Virus record (IMG/VR): IMGVR_UViG_3300017917_001910
Span: 1-64,000 of that record
Source of the DNA: a virus
Direction: 5' to 3' (one strand)
Length of the DNA: 64,000 nt
A program made the position numbers and the translations under genes. Of the stretch, positions 49,133-58,192 are shown in pieces (positions within the stretch are counted from its first letter, which is position 1; each line of letters opens with the position of its first letter). Below the pieces are notes generated by a model. The model saw only the letters and a list, made by a program, of their open reading frames with translations, made no database searches and was not told where the DNA came from.

Positions 49133-51366
49133 TATCCTAATCTATTATATGAATTACCTACACCAGCATTATAACTATTATTCATTGAAATTTTATTTCC
49201 TATTTCTTTAATTGCTGTATTACCTACTACTAAAGAAACATTAACGGTTGGTTGAGAATTTGTTGTACCTGGCTTATTTGGTGTTGCTATTAAACCATCT
49301 CCTGCACTAGTTACTCCAATATTACCTTTTCTATCTGTAATAGTAAATGGTCCATTTGATGCCGGGGCGACGCCATCTTGTACCATTTGGACCGCCCCAA
49401 TAACAGCGCCAGCAGCAACAGCAACTCCAGCAGCAATAGCAAATCCCATTAATCCGCCTGATAATGCTGTTGTTAAACCAGCAGCTGCTATAGCAGCTTT
49501 TAATAATCCGATACCTATTATAACTATTGCAGCACCTATTCCTACTAAAACAGGCCCTAAAAATTTAAACCCTTTAGTCATCATTTCAATTAATGAATTC
49601 ATCTTTTCTTGAGTCGTTAATGCTTCATTATCAGCTTCATATTTCTGTGCTGCTAGATCACCCTCTTTTGCCATTTGAGCTATTCTTTCTTGATGTCCCT
49701 TTAAAGAATGTTGTAATCCCTCTGCAGTTTGATTTTCTGCAGCTGCCATGTCAATATTTAATTTTCTAGCTAATTCTTGTTGAGAAACAAATTTTGCCAT
49801 TTGATCAACATTCATACCTAATGCAGCTGCCGTTGATTGTTTCTCAACACGATTCATTTTTGAATATGAATTATAATCAATTTCTTGCTTAACTAACTCA
49901 TCCATTAAACCATTCATGTCATCTTGTAATGCAAACATTCTGGCTTTATCCATATTAATATTTCTTCCAGTTACTAATTGAGCTGTTACTTGATTCTCGA
50001 TTGATGATTCAATATTTAATAATTGATCTGCAATACCGTTTAAATCTTCTAATGTCGTTCCTAACATTTTAGCTTTCATTACGGCATGAGTTAATTCTGT
50101 ATCGCTGCCTCTAAATTGTATACGTATTGAGTCTGATACTTTAGATACAGCTCGTAATACTGCTGATAATGATTGTGTTGAACCAGTAGCTTTATTAAAT
50201 CCAGTTGCGATTGCAAACACTTCTTTCTTTACAACTTCTGTATCTTTACCAGCTATTTTTGCTGTTCTTTGAAAGTTAGATGCATCTTCTGCTTGAAGTC
50301 CATAAGCTTTAGTTAATTTAACTTGCTGGTCAACTAACGTTTCATTTTCTGCTCCATATGTACCAAAATCATCTACTAGTTCTGCAGAAGCTTTTCTAGC
50401 TTCTTCCATAGACGTAACCATTGACTTAGAACTAAATAATAAGCGACTTTGCATTGAGTCAACTGCGTTAGATTGCTCATTTGTCAATCCTATAGATCTT
50501 TGTTGATCTTTCATGTCTTGTTCACGCTTCAAAGTCATTTTTAGACCTGTTTTGGCCAATCCTATACCGCCACTTATCAATCCTAAAGCAGGTCCTGCTT
50601 GAAGTTTTGACATAGCATTCATTAAACCTTTATCGTTTCTGAAATATTTGTAAAACTTTGCAGTTAATTTTCTTTGTGCTTTTCGACTCATTAATGTATT
50701 AGCCATAAAGTCTCCAACTAAAGGAATTTTCCTCATATTAGATTCAAGACCAGATACATATTCTTTAGCAGCCGTCATCTGAGCTTTTTTAATTTTATGT
50801 TCTAAATCTAATTGTTTTTGTTTTAATTTAATCTCTATTTCATTGAGTTCTATTGAATCTTGTAACGCTCTATTTTTCTCTTTATATTCTTTTTTAAGTT
50901 GTTTTAATAAAGTTTCATTTATTTGTATTTCTCCATCTTTTTCTGTTACTGCTTGTTTTAATAAGTGCTGATACTTATAAGCAAGATTTAATTGTTTCTG
51001 CCCATCTTCAGATATAGTTCTTTCAGCTTTCGCTTTCTTTTTTAAAGATAATAATTGATCATGTAATGAATCTTTAAAGGATTCGTATAATTGTTCTTGC
51101 TTTTCGGCGGCCTTTTTTTGAATGTCTGCAGCCTTTTCTTGAGCGATATTCGCACGTTCTTGTTGACGTATTCTTTGTTCTTCAATAGAAGCTAAACGTT
51201 CTTGAATAGCCAGTTCTCTTTCTATTAAAACTAATTGTCGTTTTTTGGCAGCTTCTTTTTCTTTAGCGCTTTTACGATCATTATCAATAATCGTTTGTTG
51301 TCTGTCAATTTCTAAACGAGTTTCTTCTAATCTATCTTTTACGATATCTTCACGAGATCTAGCCAT
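49132..51366 (-). CDS. Tail tape-measure-like protein (744 aa)
   Basis: The first 200 residues are a long charged coiled coil (KEKEAAKKRQLVLIERELAIQERL..., rich in Glu, Lys, Arg, Gln). The central part is helical, and a hydrophobic stretch near 600-660 (VLVGIGAAIVIIGIGLLKAA and GLMGFAIAAGVAVAAGAVIG) forms two to three membrane-type helices. This layout is that of tail tape-measure proteins, which fix tail length and can enter the host membrane at injection. No lytic domain is seen. Its place in the tail gene block supports this. Confidence 0.7.
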   Translation of the reverse strand: MARSREDIVKDRLEETRLEIDRQQTIIDNDRKSAKEKEAAKKRQLVLIERELAIQERLASIEEQRIRQQERANIAQEKAADIQKKAAEKQEQLYESFKDSLHDQLLSLKKKAKAERTISEDGQKQLNLAYKYQHLLKQAVTEKDGEIQINETLLKQLKKEYKEKNRALQDSIELNEIEIKLKQKQLDLEHKIKKAQMTAAKEYVSGLESNMRKIPLVGDFMANTLMSRKAQRKLTAKFYKYFRNDKGLMNAMSKLQAGPALGLISGGIGLAKTGLKMTLKREQDMKDQQRSIGLTNEQSNAVDSMQSRLLFSSKSMVTSMEEARKASAELVDDFGTYGAENETLVDQQVKLTKAYGLQAEDASNFQRTAKIAGKDTEVVKKEVFAIATGFNKATGSTQSLSAVLRAVSKVSDSIRIQFRGSDTELTHAVMKAKMLGTTLEDLNGIADQLLNIESSIENQVTAQLVTGRNINMDKARMFALQDDMNGLMDELVKQEIDYNSYSKMNRVEKQSTAAALGMNVDQMAKFVSQQELARKLNIDMAAAENQTAEGLQHSLKGHQERIAQMAKEGDLAAQKYEADNEALTTQEKMNSLIEMMTKGFKFLGPVLVGIGAAIVIIGIGLLKAAIAAAGLTTALSGGLMGFAIAAGVAVAAGAVIGAVQMVQDGVAPASNGPFTITDRKGNIGVTSAGDGLIATPNKPGTTNSQPTVNVSLVVGNTAIKEIGNKISMNNSYNAGVGNSYNRLG

Positions 51367-51370
51367 ATTT

Positions 51371-51631
51371 TTATTTAACTCTTAATTCTTTTTTATGAAT
51401 AGCAATTTTATTTTTATGAGTTTCTATCGCTTTCTTATATTTCTCAGTTTTTTTAGATGCGCCGTATTTCTTTTCATATGAATCAACAGTTGCCTGGGCT
51501 TTTCTACGTTGCTTATCAGCAGCTTTAAGAGCCTTTAACACTTCTGGATCTTTTTTCCATTTATTTTTAGCGTCATGATAATTAGGGCCAAATAATGTTC
51601 CTAATACAGTTGCAAATAATCCTCCTAACAT
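51371..51631 (-). CDS. Small lysine-rich protein with hydrophobic N-terminus (86 aa)
   Basis: Starts MLGGLFATVLGTLFGPNYHD, a short hydrophobic or glycine-rich helix, followed by a strongly basic helical part (KAADKQRRKAQATVDSYEKKYG). It lies four bases upstream of the tape-measure start (in transcription order) and just downstream of a terminator. May be a tail chaperone or minor tail protein by position, but no family is recognised. Confidence 0.5.
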   Translation of the reverse strand: MLGGLFATVLGTLFGPNYHDAKNKWKKDPEVLKALKAADKQRRKAQATVDSYEKKYGASKKTEKYKKAIETHKNKIAIHKKELRVK

Positions 51632-51671
51632 ACTTTATAGTCTTTTATATTATTAATTATCGTTATACAGT

Positions 51672-51698
51672 AAAAAAGCCCTTTTTATTAGGGCTTTC
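51672..51698 (-). terminator. Rho-independent terminator, overlapping the 51688 stop
   Basis: Minus-strand hairpin AAAGCCCTAATAAAAAGGGC followed by TTTTTTAC. The TAA stop of 51688..51882 lies within it. Confidence 0.85.
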
Positions 51699-51882
51699 TT
51701 TTATTGAAGTTTGGTTTAGAAATCTTCGGCATTTTACTTTTTGCTTCTGAAGTTTGTTTTTCAATTTCTTCATTTTCTTTATTAATAAAGTCATTGATTT
51801 GTTTAATATAGAATCTTCGAAGCCACACGGGAAAGGAATACACGCTCTCCCACGTAAATCCTCCTTTGCCATGATATACCAA
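51688..51882 (-). CDS. Small baseplate hub protein next to the gp26-like gene (64 aa)
   Basis: The frame contains HGKGGFTWESVYSFPVWLRRFYIKQINDF, which matches small proteins that follow the gp26-like hub gene in T4-type phages (described as gp51-like). The first codon is TTG (51880-51882) because no ATG exists in this frame upstream of the conserved part; TTG gives (M)VYHGKGGF. The C-terminus is basic (KPNFNKRKP). It is likely a hub assembly factor. A longer overlapping ORF in another frame (51663..51989) is not a real gene. Confidence 0.65.
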   Translation of the reverse strand: MVYHGKGGFTWESVYSFPVWLRRFYIKQINDFINKENEEIEKQTSEAKSKMPKISKPNFNKRKP

Positions 51883-51916
51883 GTTAAATATCTCGGTATG
51901 CAGAATGGGCCTATAG

Positions 51917-52771
51917 TTAGGCCCCAGGCCAAAAAAAGTCCACTCCCACAGGTAAATTTACTTTCCCTTCGTAGAAGCACTCTTGACATAAAAAATCAAC
52001 ATTAAAATCTACACCTGGAGATATAGTTTTAATATGTTCTCTTAAAGCCCTTGAATCCTGAGCAAATAATTCACTATCAACAAAATCACTAATATATTTT
52101 CTATCGTCATTACCATCAACTGCAATAATAATATATTTTAATCTTGTAGTAAGGTCTTTACTAATACCTGATTTATTTGTCTTTTTAAGATTTTCAAGTT
52201 CTAATTGTATTTTCTTTTCATCTCCGTGAGTAAGTAATTTAAATATTACTTCTCTGTTTGAAGCTGGAAGAATAAATTTGAATTCATTTGCATTAATCAT
52301 TTCGGCTTTTTCAATATCAAATTCCTTTTCTTTTAATGTATTTAAATCAAACGATACTTTAGATTCTTTATCACATTCAGGGCAAGTGCAAGTAGCATCA
52401 TACATTTTTCCGTATCCTAAAATTCTCGCAGCAATCATAATAGCATCTTTATCAGCGCCAATTAAATCATTATACTTAATAGGAGTTACGATTAATGCTT
52501 GAAATAATTTGTCTAATACAACACCTTGTTTAATTAATGATTGTGTTGTAAGAATATCTTCTTCAGCAGCAGTCATATATTTTAATTCAATAGTGCCACT
52601 TCTTAATGGAGAATCTTCTGGATATAATAATCCTTTAGATGGTAATGAAATTACTTCTGTTGGGAAATTATGTGTTCTAACTTCTTTTTGCTTGTATTCT
52701 TGAATAATACTGTTTTTTAAATCTTGGATAGATGATTTATCCATTGGATAATTGTCGTTTACTATACTCAT
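51917..52771 (-). CDS. 26: Baseplate hub assembly protein, gp26-like, with zinc fingers
   Basis: 284 residues. TEVISLPSKGLLYPEDSPLRSGTIELKYMTAAEEDILT is the conserved start of T4 gp26-type hub proteins. Zinc sites are CTCPEC and CQEC(F)YEG near the end, with VDFFWP at the C-terminus as in relatives. It takes part in building the central hub of the baseplate. The gene precedes the small gp51-like gene, as in related phages. High confidence in family, moderate in exact function. Confidence 0.8.
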   Translation of the reverse strand: MSIVNDNYPMDKSSIQDLKNSIIQEYKQKEVRTHNFPTEVISLPSKGLLYPEDSPLRSGTIELKYMTAAEEDILTTQSLIKQGVVLDKLFQALIVTPIKYNDLIGADKDAIMIAARILGYGKMYDATCTCPECDKESKVSFDLNTLKEKEFDIEKAEMINANEFKFILPASNREVIFKLLTHGDEKKIQLELENLKKTNKSGISKDLTTRLKYIIIAVDGNDDRKYISDFVDSELFAQDSRALREHIKTISPGVDFNVDFLCQECFYEGKVNLPVGVDFFWPGA

Positions 52772-52815
52772 AACGTATTTATTTTATTATAATTATTTAA
52801 GATGAAAGATAGTAA

Positions 52816-53412
52816 TTATACTATTTTTTGTGCCATAGCTTGAATTTCTGATGCCTTTATACCTAACAATCCGCCTTCACCTGCTAATGTAGCTAATGAA
52901 TGTATATCTGGTAAGCCAGAAACAGTTGCAATTGCACAGGCAGATAAGATAGTTAAATATAATCCATGCGCATGTTTGTATAAAAGAGAACTTTTATCCT
53001 CCCAATTTTGAAGGCGGTATTTATCTGGAAATGCGGCTTGTAATAATGAAGCTAATCCAGATATATATGCATCATGTAATTCATGTCCCCATTTTTTAAG
53101 CGTATTACCAAACTTAGTCTCTGCATAAGGATCATTTTTTATATATTTTACTAGATTATTAGTAGCATTTCCTAAAGCTTCTAATATACCTGGTGCGCTA
53201 GCAATTGCCCCGAATGTTAATGCTAATCCTTCTTGTAATTCTTCTTCTTGAGGTTCAATTGTTTTAGCATCTTGTTTAATTGATTGTATAGATTGTTTAA
53301 AGGCTTGAATTAAATCTTCAGATTCGCCTTCCATTAATCTATTATATTCACTTAATGTAATAATTCCAGCTTGTTTTTGAAATCTTAATTTTTCTTTTAA
53401 TGTTAAGCTCAT
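52816..53412 (-). CDS. Head-targeted-type protein with a second N-terminal motif (198 aa)
   Basis: Starts MSLTLKEKLRFQKQAGIITL with SEYNRLMEGE, a second leader type shared with 53428..54846 (LTLKExLxxQxxAxIITxSxY). The LME|G end fits an L-x-E cleavage rule. The body is helical with two hydrophobic regions (about 66-85 and 150-185), the latter ending AMAQKIV. Function unknown; a virion-borne membrane-interacting protein is plausible. Confidence 0.55.
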   Translation of the reverse strand: MSLTLKEKLRFQKQAGIITLSEYNRLMEGESEDLIQAFKQSIQSIKQDAKTIEPQEEELQEGLALTFGAIASAPGILEALGNATNNLVKYIKNDPYAETKFGNTLKKWGHELHDAYISGLASLLQAAFPDKYRLQNWEDKSSLLYKHAHGLYLTILSACAIATVSGLPDIHSLATLAGEGGLLGIKASEIQAMAQKIV

Positions 53413-53427
53413 GTTAATATTTATATT

Positions 53428-54846
53428 TTATGCTATATTAGATATGTCTTGTTGGGTTGGTACTTTTATATTATTTGATGCAATCGTATTCATAAGATCT
53501 ATAAAATTTTTCTTTTTTTGCTGTTCATTACCTTTTAAAGAATTCATAATATCTTGAAAATGTGTATTATCTTTAATTTTATCACTATTCATCATTTTAT
53601 TATAATCTTTTTCAGTAAAATCACTTTTTCTAGCATCATATATATTTAACTTTTGTAACAAATATCTTACAGGCTGTAGTCTATTAATAAATTCAGTCGG
53701 AGTAGTAACATAATCAAATTCCCTACCACCAGATCTATATTCTTTAGATTGATTACCGCCATTAGTATATTTATAAATTTTTTCTTTAGTAGAAGCGGGT
53801 ATTCTATAACCCCCATCGTCGACTGCATGTCCTAATTCATGCGCTGGTATAGTCTCATATCCAGGAGTATTAAATCCTTTTTCAATATAAATATTCCCTT
53901 GTTTATCGTATTTTTTTTTATTTGAACTTGGCTCGTATTTATTCTTAACCCATTTTTGTTGTACATAATCCCATCTTTCTCCTTCATATTTTTTACCTAT
54001 ATACATTCCACTGAAATATCCTGGTTCTTTTCCTATTGCATTAACAAACTGCGTTTTATTTTTTACGCTTTGTAAATTATTAAGTCTAACATCTCTCTCA
54101 TTTTCAATCCATTTTTTATCTTTACCAGGAAATTCTTTTTGTAGTCTTTGTAAATATTGTGGAGATTGAAGATAGGAAAGCCACCAATTATATTGACTTG
54201 CTAATTCTTCTTTAGCATTTGGGCTTGTTTTTATTACAGTTTCAATTGCAGGTTCTTTACGTAAAACGTCTCTCTGCGCAGCGGTTAATGAAGGGCTACC
54301 TAATACTGCAGATATAATACCTAAAGTTAACATTCCTTGTTTAGCATATGATTTTAATTTATCTAATAAAGTGTTAAATGCTCCTTCATTTAAAGTGCTT
54401 AATAAATCATCTACAATTTTTTGTTCTTTATCAGATAATTCATTAGATTTTTCTTTTTCAAATTCTTTTAAATCTTGTGTTACTGGCATATCATTAATTA
54501 TTAGATCTGTACCACTCTCAAATCCAACAATATTACCTATCTTTAATATCTTACCACGAGAGTCTCTTAACATTAATTTAAGATTACCTTTAGGTTTAAC
54601 ATAATTATCTTGAAAAATTTCTATTATATCATCAACATCCCATTTACCTGTTATGGTAGTTGGTTTAGAATCTATATCAAAAGTAACTTCTTTTTTTGTG
54701 TTGTTATCAGTAACGGTCAATTGGTAGTCTTTATATGACTTATGTTGACCTTGTTTGAATTCTTCTAACTTTTGTTTATATTGAGATTCTGTAATGATTC
54801 TTGCTGTTCTTTGCAAGTCTAATCGTTCTTTTAAAGTTAAGTTCAT
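53428..54846 (-). CDS. Zinc metalloprotease-like protein with head-targeting-type N-terminus (472 aa)
   Basis: N-terminus MNLTLKERLDLQRTARIITE with SQYKQKLEE is the second leader type. Near residue 335 the motif HELGH occurs in TIPAHELGHAVDDGG, followed by VTTPTEFINRLQPVRYLL, whose Glu could be the third zinc ligand. This suggests a gluzincin-type peptidase. A short hydrophobic segment at 170-182 may contact membrane. A peptidase carried in the virion could act on capsid or host proteins after entry. Function is inferred from the motif alone. Confidence 0.6.
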   Translation of the reverse strand: MNLTLKERLDLQRTARIITESQYKQKLEEFKQGQHKSYKDYQLTVTDNNTKKEVTFDIDSKPTTITGKWDVDDIIEIFQDNYVKPKGNLKLMLRDSRGKILKIGNIVGFESGTDLIINDMPVTQDLKEFEKEKSNELSDKEQKIVDDLLSTLNEGAFNTLLDKLKSYAKQGMLTLGIISAVLGSPSLTAAQRDVLRKEPAIETVIKTSPNAKEELASQYNWWLSYLQSPQYLQRLQKEFPGKDKKWIENERDVRLNNLQSVKNKTQFVNAIGKEPGYFSGMYIGKKYEGERWDYVQQKWVKNKYEPSSNKKKYDKQGNIYIEKGFNTPGYETIPAHELGHAVDDGGYRIPASTKEKIYKYTNGGNQSKEYRSGGREFDYVTTPTEFINRLQPVRYLLQKLNIYDARKSDFTEKDYNKMMNSDKIKDNTHFQDIMNSLKGNEQQKKKNFIDLMNTIASNNIKVPTQQDISNIA

Positions 54847-54879
54847 ATTAAATGATTTATTATAATTATCTTAAATCAT

Positions 54880-54907
54880 GAAAAAAGCCCGCATTTTATT
54901 GCGAGCT
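54880..54907 (-). terminator. Rho-independent terminator
   Basis: Minus-strand hairpin AGCTCGCAATAAAATGCGGGC followed by TTTTTTC. It lies between the genes 54952..55293 and 53428..54846, separating their transcripts. Confidence 0.8.
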
Positions 54908-54951
54908 AATTTCGGGGTAACTTCGGGAAAAGTTAATATTGTTATTATTTA

Positions 54952-55293
54952 TTATAATTCATTATTAGATTGGACTAATCCAGATTTAGCTAACAATCGT
55001 ATGATATCCTGACCGTTATTAAAAAATCCATTTAAATACTCAGCATTAAAAGATTCTGTTGTATCAAAGTCAGGTGCTTGACACCATTCTTGCATACCTA
55101 AAAAGAATTCTCTACCCTTCGGAGTAAATATTACATCATTTAAAGTTATTGATTCTTTAACTGGTTCTTCTTTTTCTTGTTTAGATTCGTACTCATCCAT
55201 TACTTCTTGAATAGTAGGTAATGGTTTGCCAGGTTTACGTTCCCATGCATATCCTTCTTTAAGAAGTGATTTTAGTTTTATTTGTTTTGACAT
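54952..55293 (-). CDS. Unknown protein with short leader (113 aa)
   Basis: Starts MSKQIKLKSLLKEGYAWERK with an L-x-E-like LKE end, similar to the targeted leaders but shorter. The rest is soluble and acidic (EYESKQEKEEPVKESI) with a C-terminal helix NGQDIIRLLAKSGLV. No known domain. Directly downstream (in transcription) of the DUF5856-like gene. Confidence 0.45.
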   Translation of the reverse strand: MSKQIKLKSLLKEGYAWERKPGKPLPTIQEVMDEYESKQEKEEPVKESITLNDVIFTPKGREFFLGMQEWCQAPDFDTTESFNAEYLNGFFNNGQDIIRLLAKSGLVQSNNEL

Positions 55294-55300
55294 TTTTAGT

Positions 55301-55672
55301 TTAACTTAAAAATCTTAATTTATATAATGTGCTTGTTATCAACGTAACAATATTATCTATTTCATTTTGAAGGTTTGAATCTTCTTTAACAGAGCCCCTT
55401 AAATCTTCAACGGTTTTTAATAATGCTTTAAAATATTTTATAGTATTAGCAGTATTTTCATAATTATTAAGAGCATAATTTTCATAGCTATTTATAATAT
55501 CATACTTACCTTGAAACGATTCTACTAACGTATCTACTAATCCAACTATTAAATCATAATATTCATTTAATGCTTTATGTTCAGCATATGATTTAGTTTG
55601 TAAATGAAATATATGTACCTGCGTAGAAGAATGTAACAGATATGAAATTAATTTTATAAATTCTTTGTTCAT
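55301..55672 (-). CDS. Ferritin-like DUF5856-type protein (123 aa)
   Basis: A four-helix pattern with HIFHLQTKSYAEHKALNEYYDLIVGLVDTL matches the small phage family described as DUF5856, which resembles Dps/ferritin bundles. Some His and Glu positions could bind iron but a complete di-iron site is not visible. It is the first gene after P6. A Dps-like DNA-protection or structural role is inferred from fold only. Confidence 0.65.
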   Translation of the reverse strand: MNKEFIKLISYLLHSSTQVHIFHLQTKSYAEHKALNEYYDLIVGLVDTLVESFQGKYDIINSYENYALNNYENTANTIKYFKALLKTVEDLRGSVKEDSNLQNEIDNIVTLITSTLYKLRFLS

Positions 55673-55680
55673 CGTTTATT

Positions 55681-55717
55681 GTAAATATAAATGAAAAATC
55701 TCAAAATGCCTAATGAT
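55681..55717 (-). promoter_or_regulatory. Promoter-like element P6
   Basis: The minus strand reads CATTAGGCATTTTGAGAT, then TTTCATTTATATTTAC. It shares ATTAGG and the TATATTTA box with P3 and P4. It precedes the DUF5856-like gene. Confidence 0.45.
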
Positions 55718-55743
55718 TTTGTTATTTTTAAATTAAGTAAAAA

Positions 55744-56235
55744 TCAATAGTTAAGTATAGCATAATCATAGGTAACGGTAACTGTAATAGTAACAGCTTC
55801 TCCGTCATTCGCCCAATCCATTTCATTGAAGTTAGCATCTGAACACCAAGCACCTTTTAATACCCATTCTTCTACTTTATCACCTACAGGACCTAACATG
55901 TTAAATGTAACGTCTTTTTTATAGAAGTCACTATAACCATCACGACCTGTTACGCTTTCATGTCCTAGACGAATCCATTCCATTACTGCTTGAGCTCCTG
56001 AAGGAACAATTGGGTCATATAAAGTAATAGTGAGATCTTGCCAACGAGACTTACCTTTTACTTTTCTGTCTACGTTAATATGATCTAACGTTGTAACAGT
56101 TGATGTTAATTGAGGTCTTCCTGCTGCTTTAATAATAAAAGAAGGAATTCCTTCAATATACATGAAGAATCTATTTGTTTGTTTTGGTTCCCAACTCTGG
56201 AACATTATTTCAGCTGGGTCTAAAATTTCTGGCAT
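55744..56235 (-). CDS. 19: Tail tube protein, gp19-like
   Basis: 163 residues, the same size as T4 gp19. WEPKQTNRFFMYIEGIPSFIIKAAGRP, KGKSRWQDLTITLYDPIVPSGAQAVMEWI and the strand-rich C-terminus are typical of the myophage tube. It polymerises into the inner tube within the sheath (58259..61180). High confidence. Confidence 0.9.
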   Translation of the reverse strand: MPEILDPAEIMFQSWEPKQTNRFFMYIEGIPSFIIKAAGRPQLTSTVTTLDHINVDRKVKGKSRWQDLTITLYDPIVPSGAQAVMEWIRLGHESVTGRDGYSDFYKKDVTFNMLGPVGDKVEEWVLKGAWCSDANFNEMDWANDGEAVTITVTVTYDYAILNY

Positions 56236-56297
56236 AGTATTATATGTTTAAATTTGTTATTTATTATAATTATTGTTAAGTGTTAAAAACTAATGTA

Positions 56298-56924
56298 TTA
56301 TTTCTTACGTAAGAACGTATCTAATAAAACGCCTATTTGAGCTGCATGAGTCTTTAAACTATCATATGCTTCGTCACTTAATTCTTTTTTACGTTTTATT
56401 GATTCTGCTGAAAGAACTCCGATCATTTTGCCGTCAATATTCTTAAGAGCAAACATATATGAAGATTTACAGTTTGTTTCTTCTGCTAAATATCGTAGTC
56501 CGTAAGTAGCTGTTTCTTCATTTTTATAATCAGTGATAGTAATTTTATCATGATCTAAAAGTCTATTAATAGATTTACTAAATAAGTTTATTGGTATATT
56601 TTGAAAGTTATGTCTTATTGATTCTGCTTCAGCAGTTACTGCTTCGTAAATCATTGAAAACTTTTGAATAGATTTACCTGTAGGATAAAAATGTCCTCCA
56701 TTATGGAATTGAGTTATCCATACACGATCTAAACCCGTTTCATCTAAGATTTGATCTAATACTTTACAAATAATTTCTCCGTTTGCTGCCGCATCTTTAA
56801 TAGGGTCTTTAGTTTTTTTATGTTCTTGAAGATAATGCCTTACTATTAATATTAATATAGGCCCTAGAACACCGGTTAAGAACGCCGGTAATGAACTAGA
56901 TATGATATTTAATATACTTTCCAT
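56298..56924 (-). CDS. Membrane-anchored GAF-like protein (208 aa)
   Basis: An N-terminal membrane segment (SLPAFLTGVLGPILILIV, about 10-28) is followed by a soluble GAF-like region: DRVWITQFHNGGHFYPTGKS, KSSYMFALKNIDGKMIGVLSAES, and AAQIGVLLDTFLRKK. GAF domains sense small ligands or dimerise. In phages such proteins are encoded near structural genes; their role is unknown. A sensor or lysis-related function cannot be read from the sequence. Confidence 0.6.
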   Translation of the reverse strand: MESILNIISSSLPAFLTGVLGPILILIVRHYLQEHKKTKDPIKDAAANGEIICKVLDQILDETGLDRVWITQFHNGGHFYPTGKSIQKFSMIYEAVTAEAESIRHNFQNIPINLFSKSINRLLDHDKITITDYKNEETATYGLRYLAEETNCKSSYMFALKNIDGKMIGVLSAESIKRKKELSDEAYDSLKTHAAQIGVLLDTFLRKK

Positions 56925-56949
56925 TGATTAATAATACAGTTCGTTAGAC

Positions 56950-57615
56950 TTAAGATATTTTAGTTAGTTGTGGAGTATATTTTGAGATCTTAACTCCTTT
57001 TAATTCAGGACGAGCTTTAATATCTTTAGACATTGAAAATGCTCCAGGCCCATTTAATTTAAGTATAAGATCATTTGGATTTCCTTTTGATGGAAGCATA
57101 GTTACTTTTACTTCTGGAAATTTTTTGCTTTTACCCGTTGTTAAGTTATCTAATAAAGCTTTAATGTTTATCATAGCTTCATCTCTATTTCCAGGAACTG
57201 TTAAACGATAAGCTACTGCTGTATCATAATCTACTGATTCAGATATTTTTGGCACTTTACCTTCTTCAGATGCCATTTTTGATATACGATTAAATACATC
57301 ATGATCTTTTTCATCCCATGTATTTTCTGGCTTCTTAGATAAAAAGAAGTCAGGCCCCATTAACTGAGCTATAATTTTATGTTTTGGAGTGGTATTAGTT
57401 TGTTCTGATATTACTTCTTTAATGACTTCTTGAATCATTTTAGTTAGCTCTGATTTTTTCATAGTATTAGTTTTACCTTCATTAGCATTTGCATATAATG
57501 CTTTTAGTTGAGCCTCTGCTTTTTTATGAGACATTGGTTCTTTTGAAAATTCTTTAGATGTTCCTTTTTTGAACACTTTATATCCTTCTCCGGATTTTTT
57601 TATTTCGTATGGCAT
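56950..57615 (-). CDS. Protein with a YKVxxKG domain and an internal head-targeting-like start
   Basis: I start at 57615 (MPYEIKKSGEGYKVFKKG); the longer frame runs into the upstream gene. Residues 1-48 resemble small viral proteins with the text YKVxxK...FSKxPMSKKKAEAQLKALYA. At 57462 an in-frame ATG opens MKKSELTKMIQEVIKEVISE then QT, the same kind of head-targeting leader as elsewhere. So either the two are fused, or two start codons give two products. The C-terminal part (FPEVKVTMLPSKGNPNDLILKL) is of unknown fold. Confidence 0.55.
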   Translation of the reverse strand: MPYEIKKSGEGYKVFKKGTSKEFSKEPMSHKKAEAQLKALYANANEGKTNTMKKSELTKMIQEVIKEVISEQTNTTPKHKIIAQLMGPDFFLSKKPENTWDEKDHDVFNRISKMASEEGKVPKISESVDYDTAVAYRLTVPGNRDEAMINIKALLDNLTTGKSKKFPEVKVTMLPSKGNPNDLILKLNGPGAFSMSKDIKARPELKGVKISKYTPQLTKIS

Positions 57616-57641
57616 ATTAATTATTTTTATGTTTATTTTTA

Positions 57642-58013
57642 TTACCAAGCTTTGCAACTCCAGTAGCGTGCTTTCCAACGAGGTCCGGGAGTATCGCACT
57701 TATGACGTGCTCTGAATGATTTTCTTCTCGCAGGAATGTTTTTCTTTATTCTCATATTTGGGTCGCCAAAGTTTACTTTAACAACATTACCTTTATCGTT
57801 CTTAACATATACACTACGCTTTTTAGGGCCGCCTGGAGTTAAGAATGGCTTTCCTAATGATACCTTTCTTCCTTGATATTCAGCTTCTCCAATTATTGGA
57901 TTGGCTTTAAGCTCTTGAAGAAATTTAATGGCACATGAATTGCACATTGTTTGCTCAGATTCCATTTCTTCTAAGCATTCTCTTATTAATGATTCAAGTA
58001 ATAGTTTTTTCAT
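57642..58013 (-). CDS. Head-targeted protein with conserved phage DUF domain (123 aa)
   Basis: Leader MKKLLLESLIRECLEEMESE then QT is the targeted type. The body GRKVSLGKPFLTPGGPKKRSVYVKND and NFGDPNMRIKKNIPARRKSFRARHKCDTPG, ending KARYWSCKAW, belongs to a conserved phage family (positively charged, with CD...C Trp-rich end). It is likely a virion component that binds DNA or matures in the capsid. The stop overlaps the start of the preceding ORF, and the next gene is the tail sheath. Confidence 0.65.
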   Translation of the reverse strand: MKKLLLESLIRECLEEMESEQTMCNSCAIKFLQELKANPIIGEAEYQGRKVSLGKPFLTPGGPKKRSVYVKNDKGNVVKVNFGDPNMRIKKNIPARRKSFRARHKCDTPGPRWKARYWSCKAW

Positions 58014-58165
58014 CTTCCTTGACCTCTATATGGTTTTTTATAATATTTTGATTTTTTATTATTGCTCGTTCTTTTTTTAGAAACAATACCCGAGCGCTTT
58101 TTCTTAGCTTTTTTATGAAACGCTTTAATATTAGTTGAAGATTTTTTATCTGGTTTCTTTGCCAT
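58010..58165 (-). CDS. Small very basic phage protein (51 aa)
   Basis: MAKKPDKKSSTNIKAFHKKA with the ending YYKKPYRGQGR and almost only Lys, Arg, Ser and Gly. The TGA stop overlaps the start of the next targeted gene in the ATGA pattern. Small basic proteins with such an end are common in T4-like phages of Bacteroidetes and may bind DNA. Too short for certainty. Confidence 0.6.
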   Translation of the reverse strand: MAKKPDKKSSTNIKAFHKKAKKKRSGIVSKKRTSNNKKSKYYKKPYRGQGR

Positions 58166-58192
58166 TGATTTTTATAATAAATATCGTATGTA

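Noticed and set aside
51663-51989. 108-codon ORF overlapping the gp26-like and gp51-like genes
   Set aside because: The overlapping frame (51688..51882) carries the conserved FPVWLRRFYI text, and this one has no family likeness.
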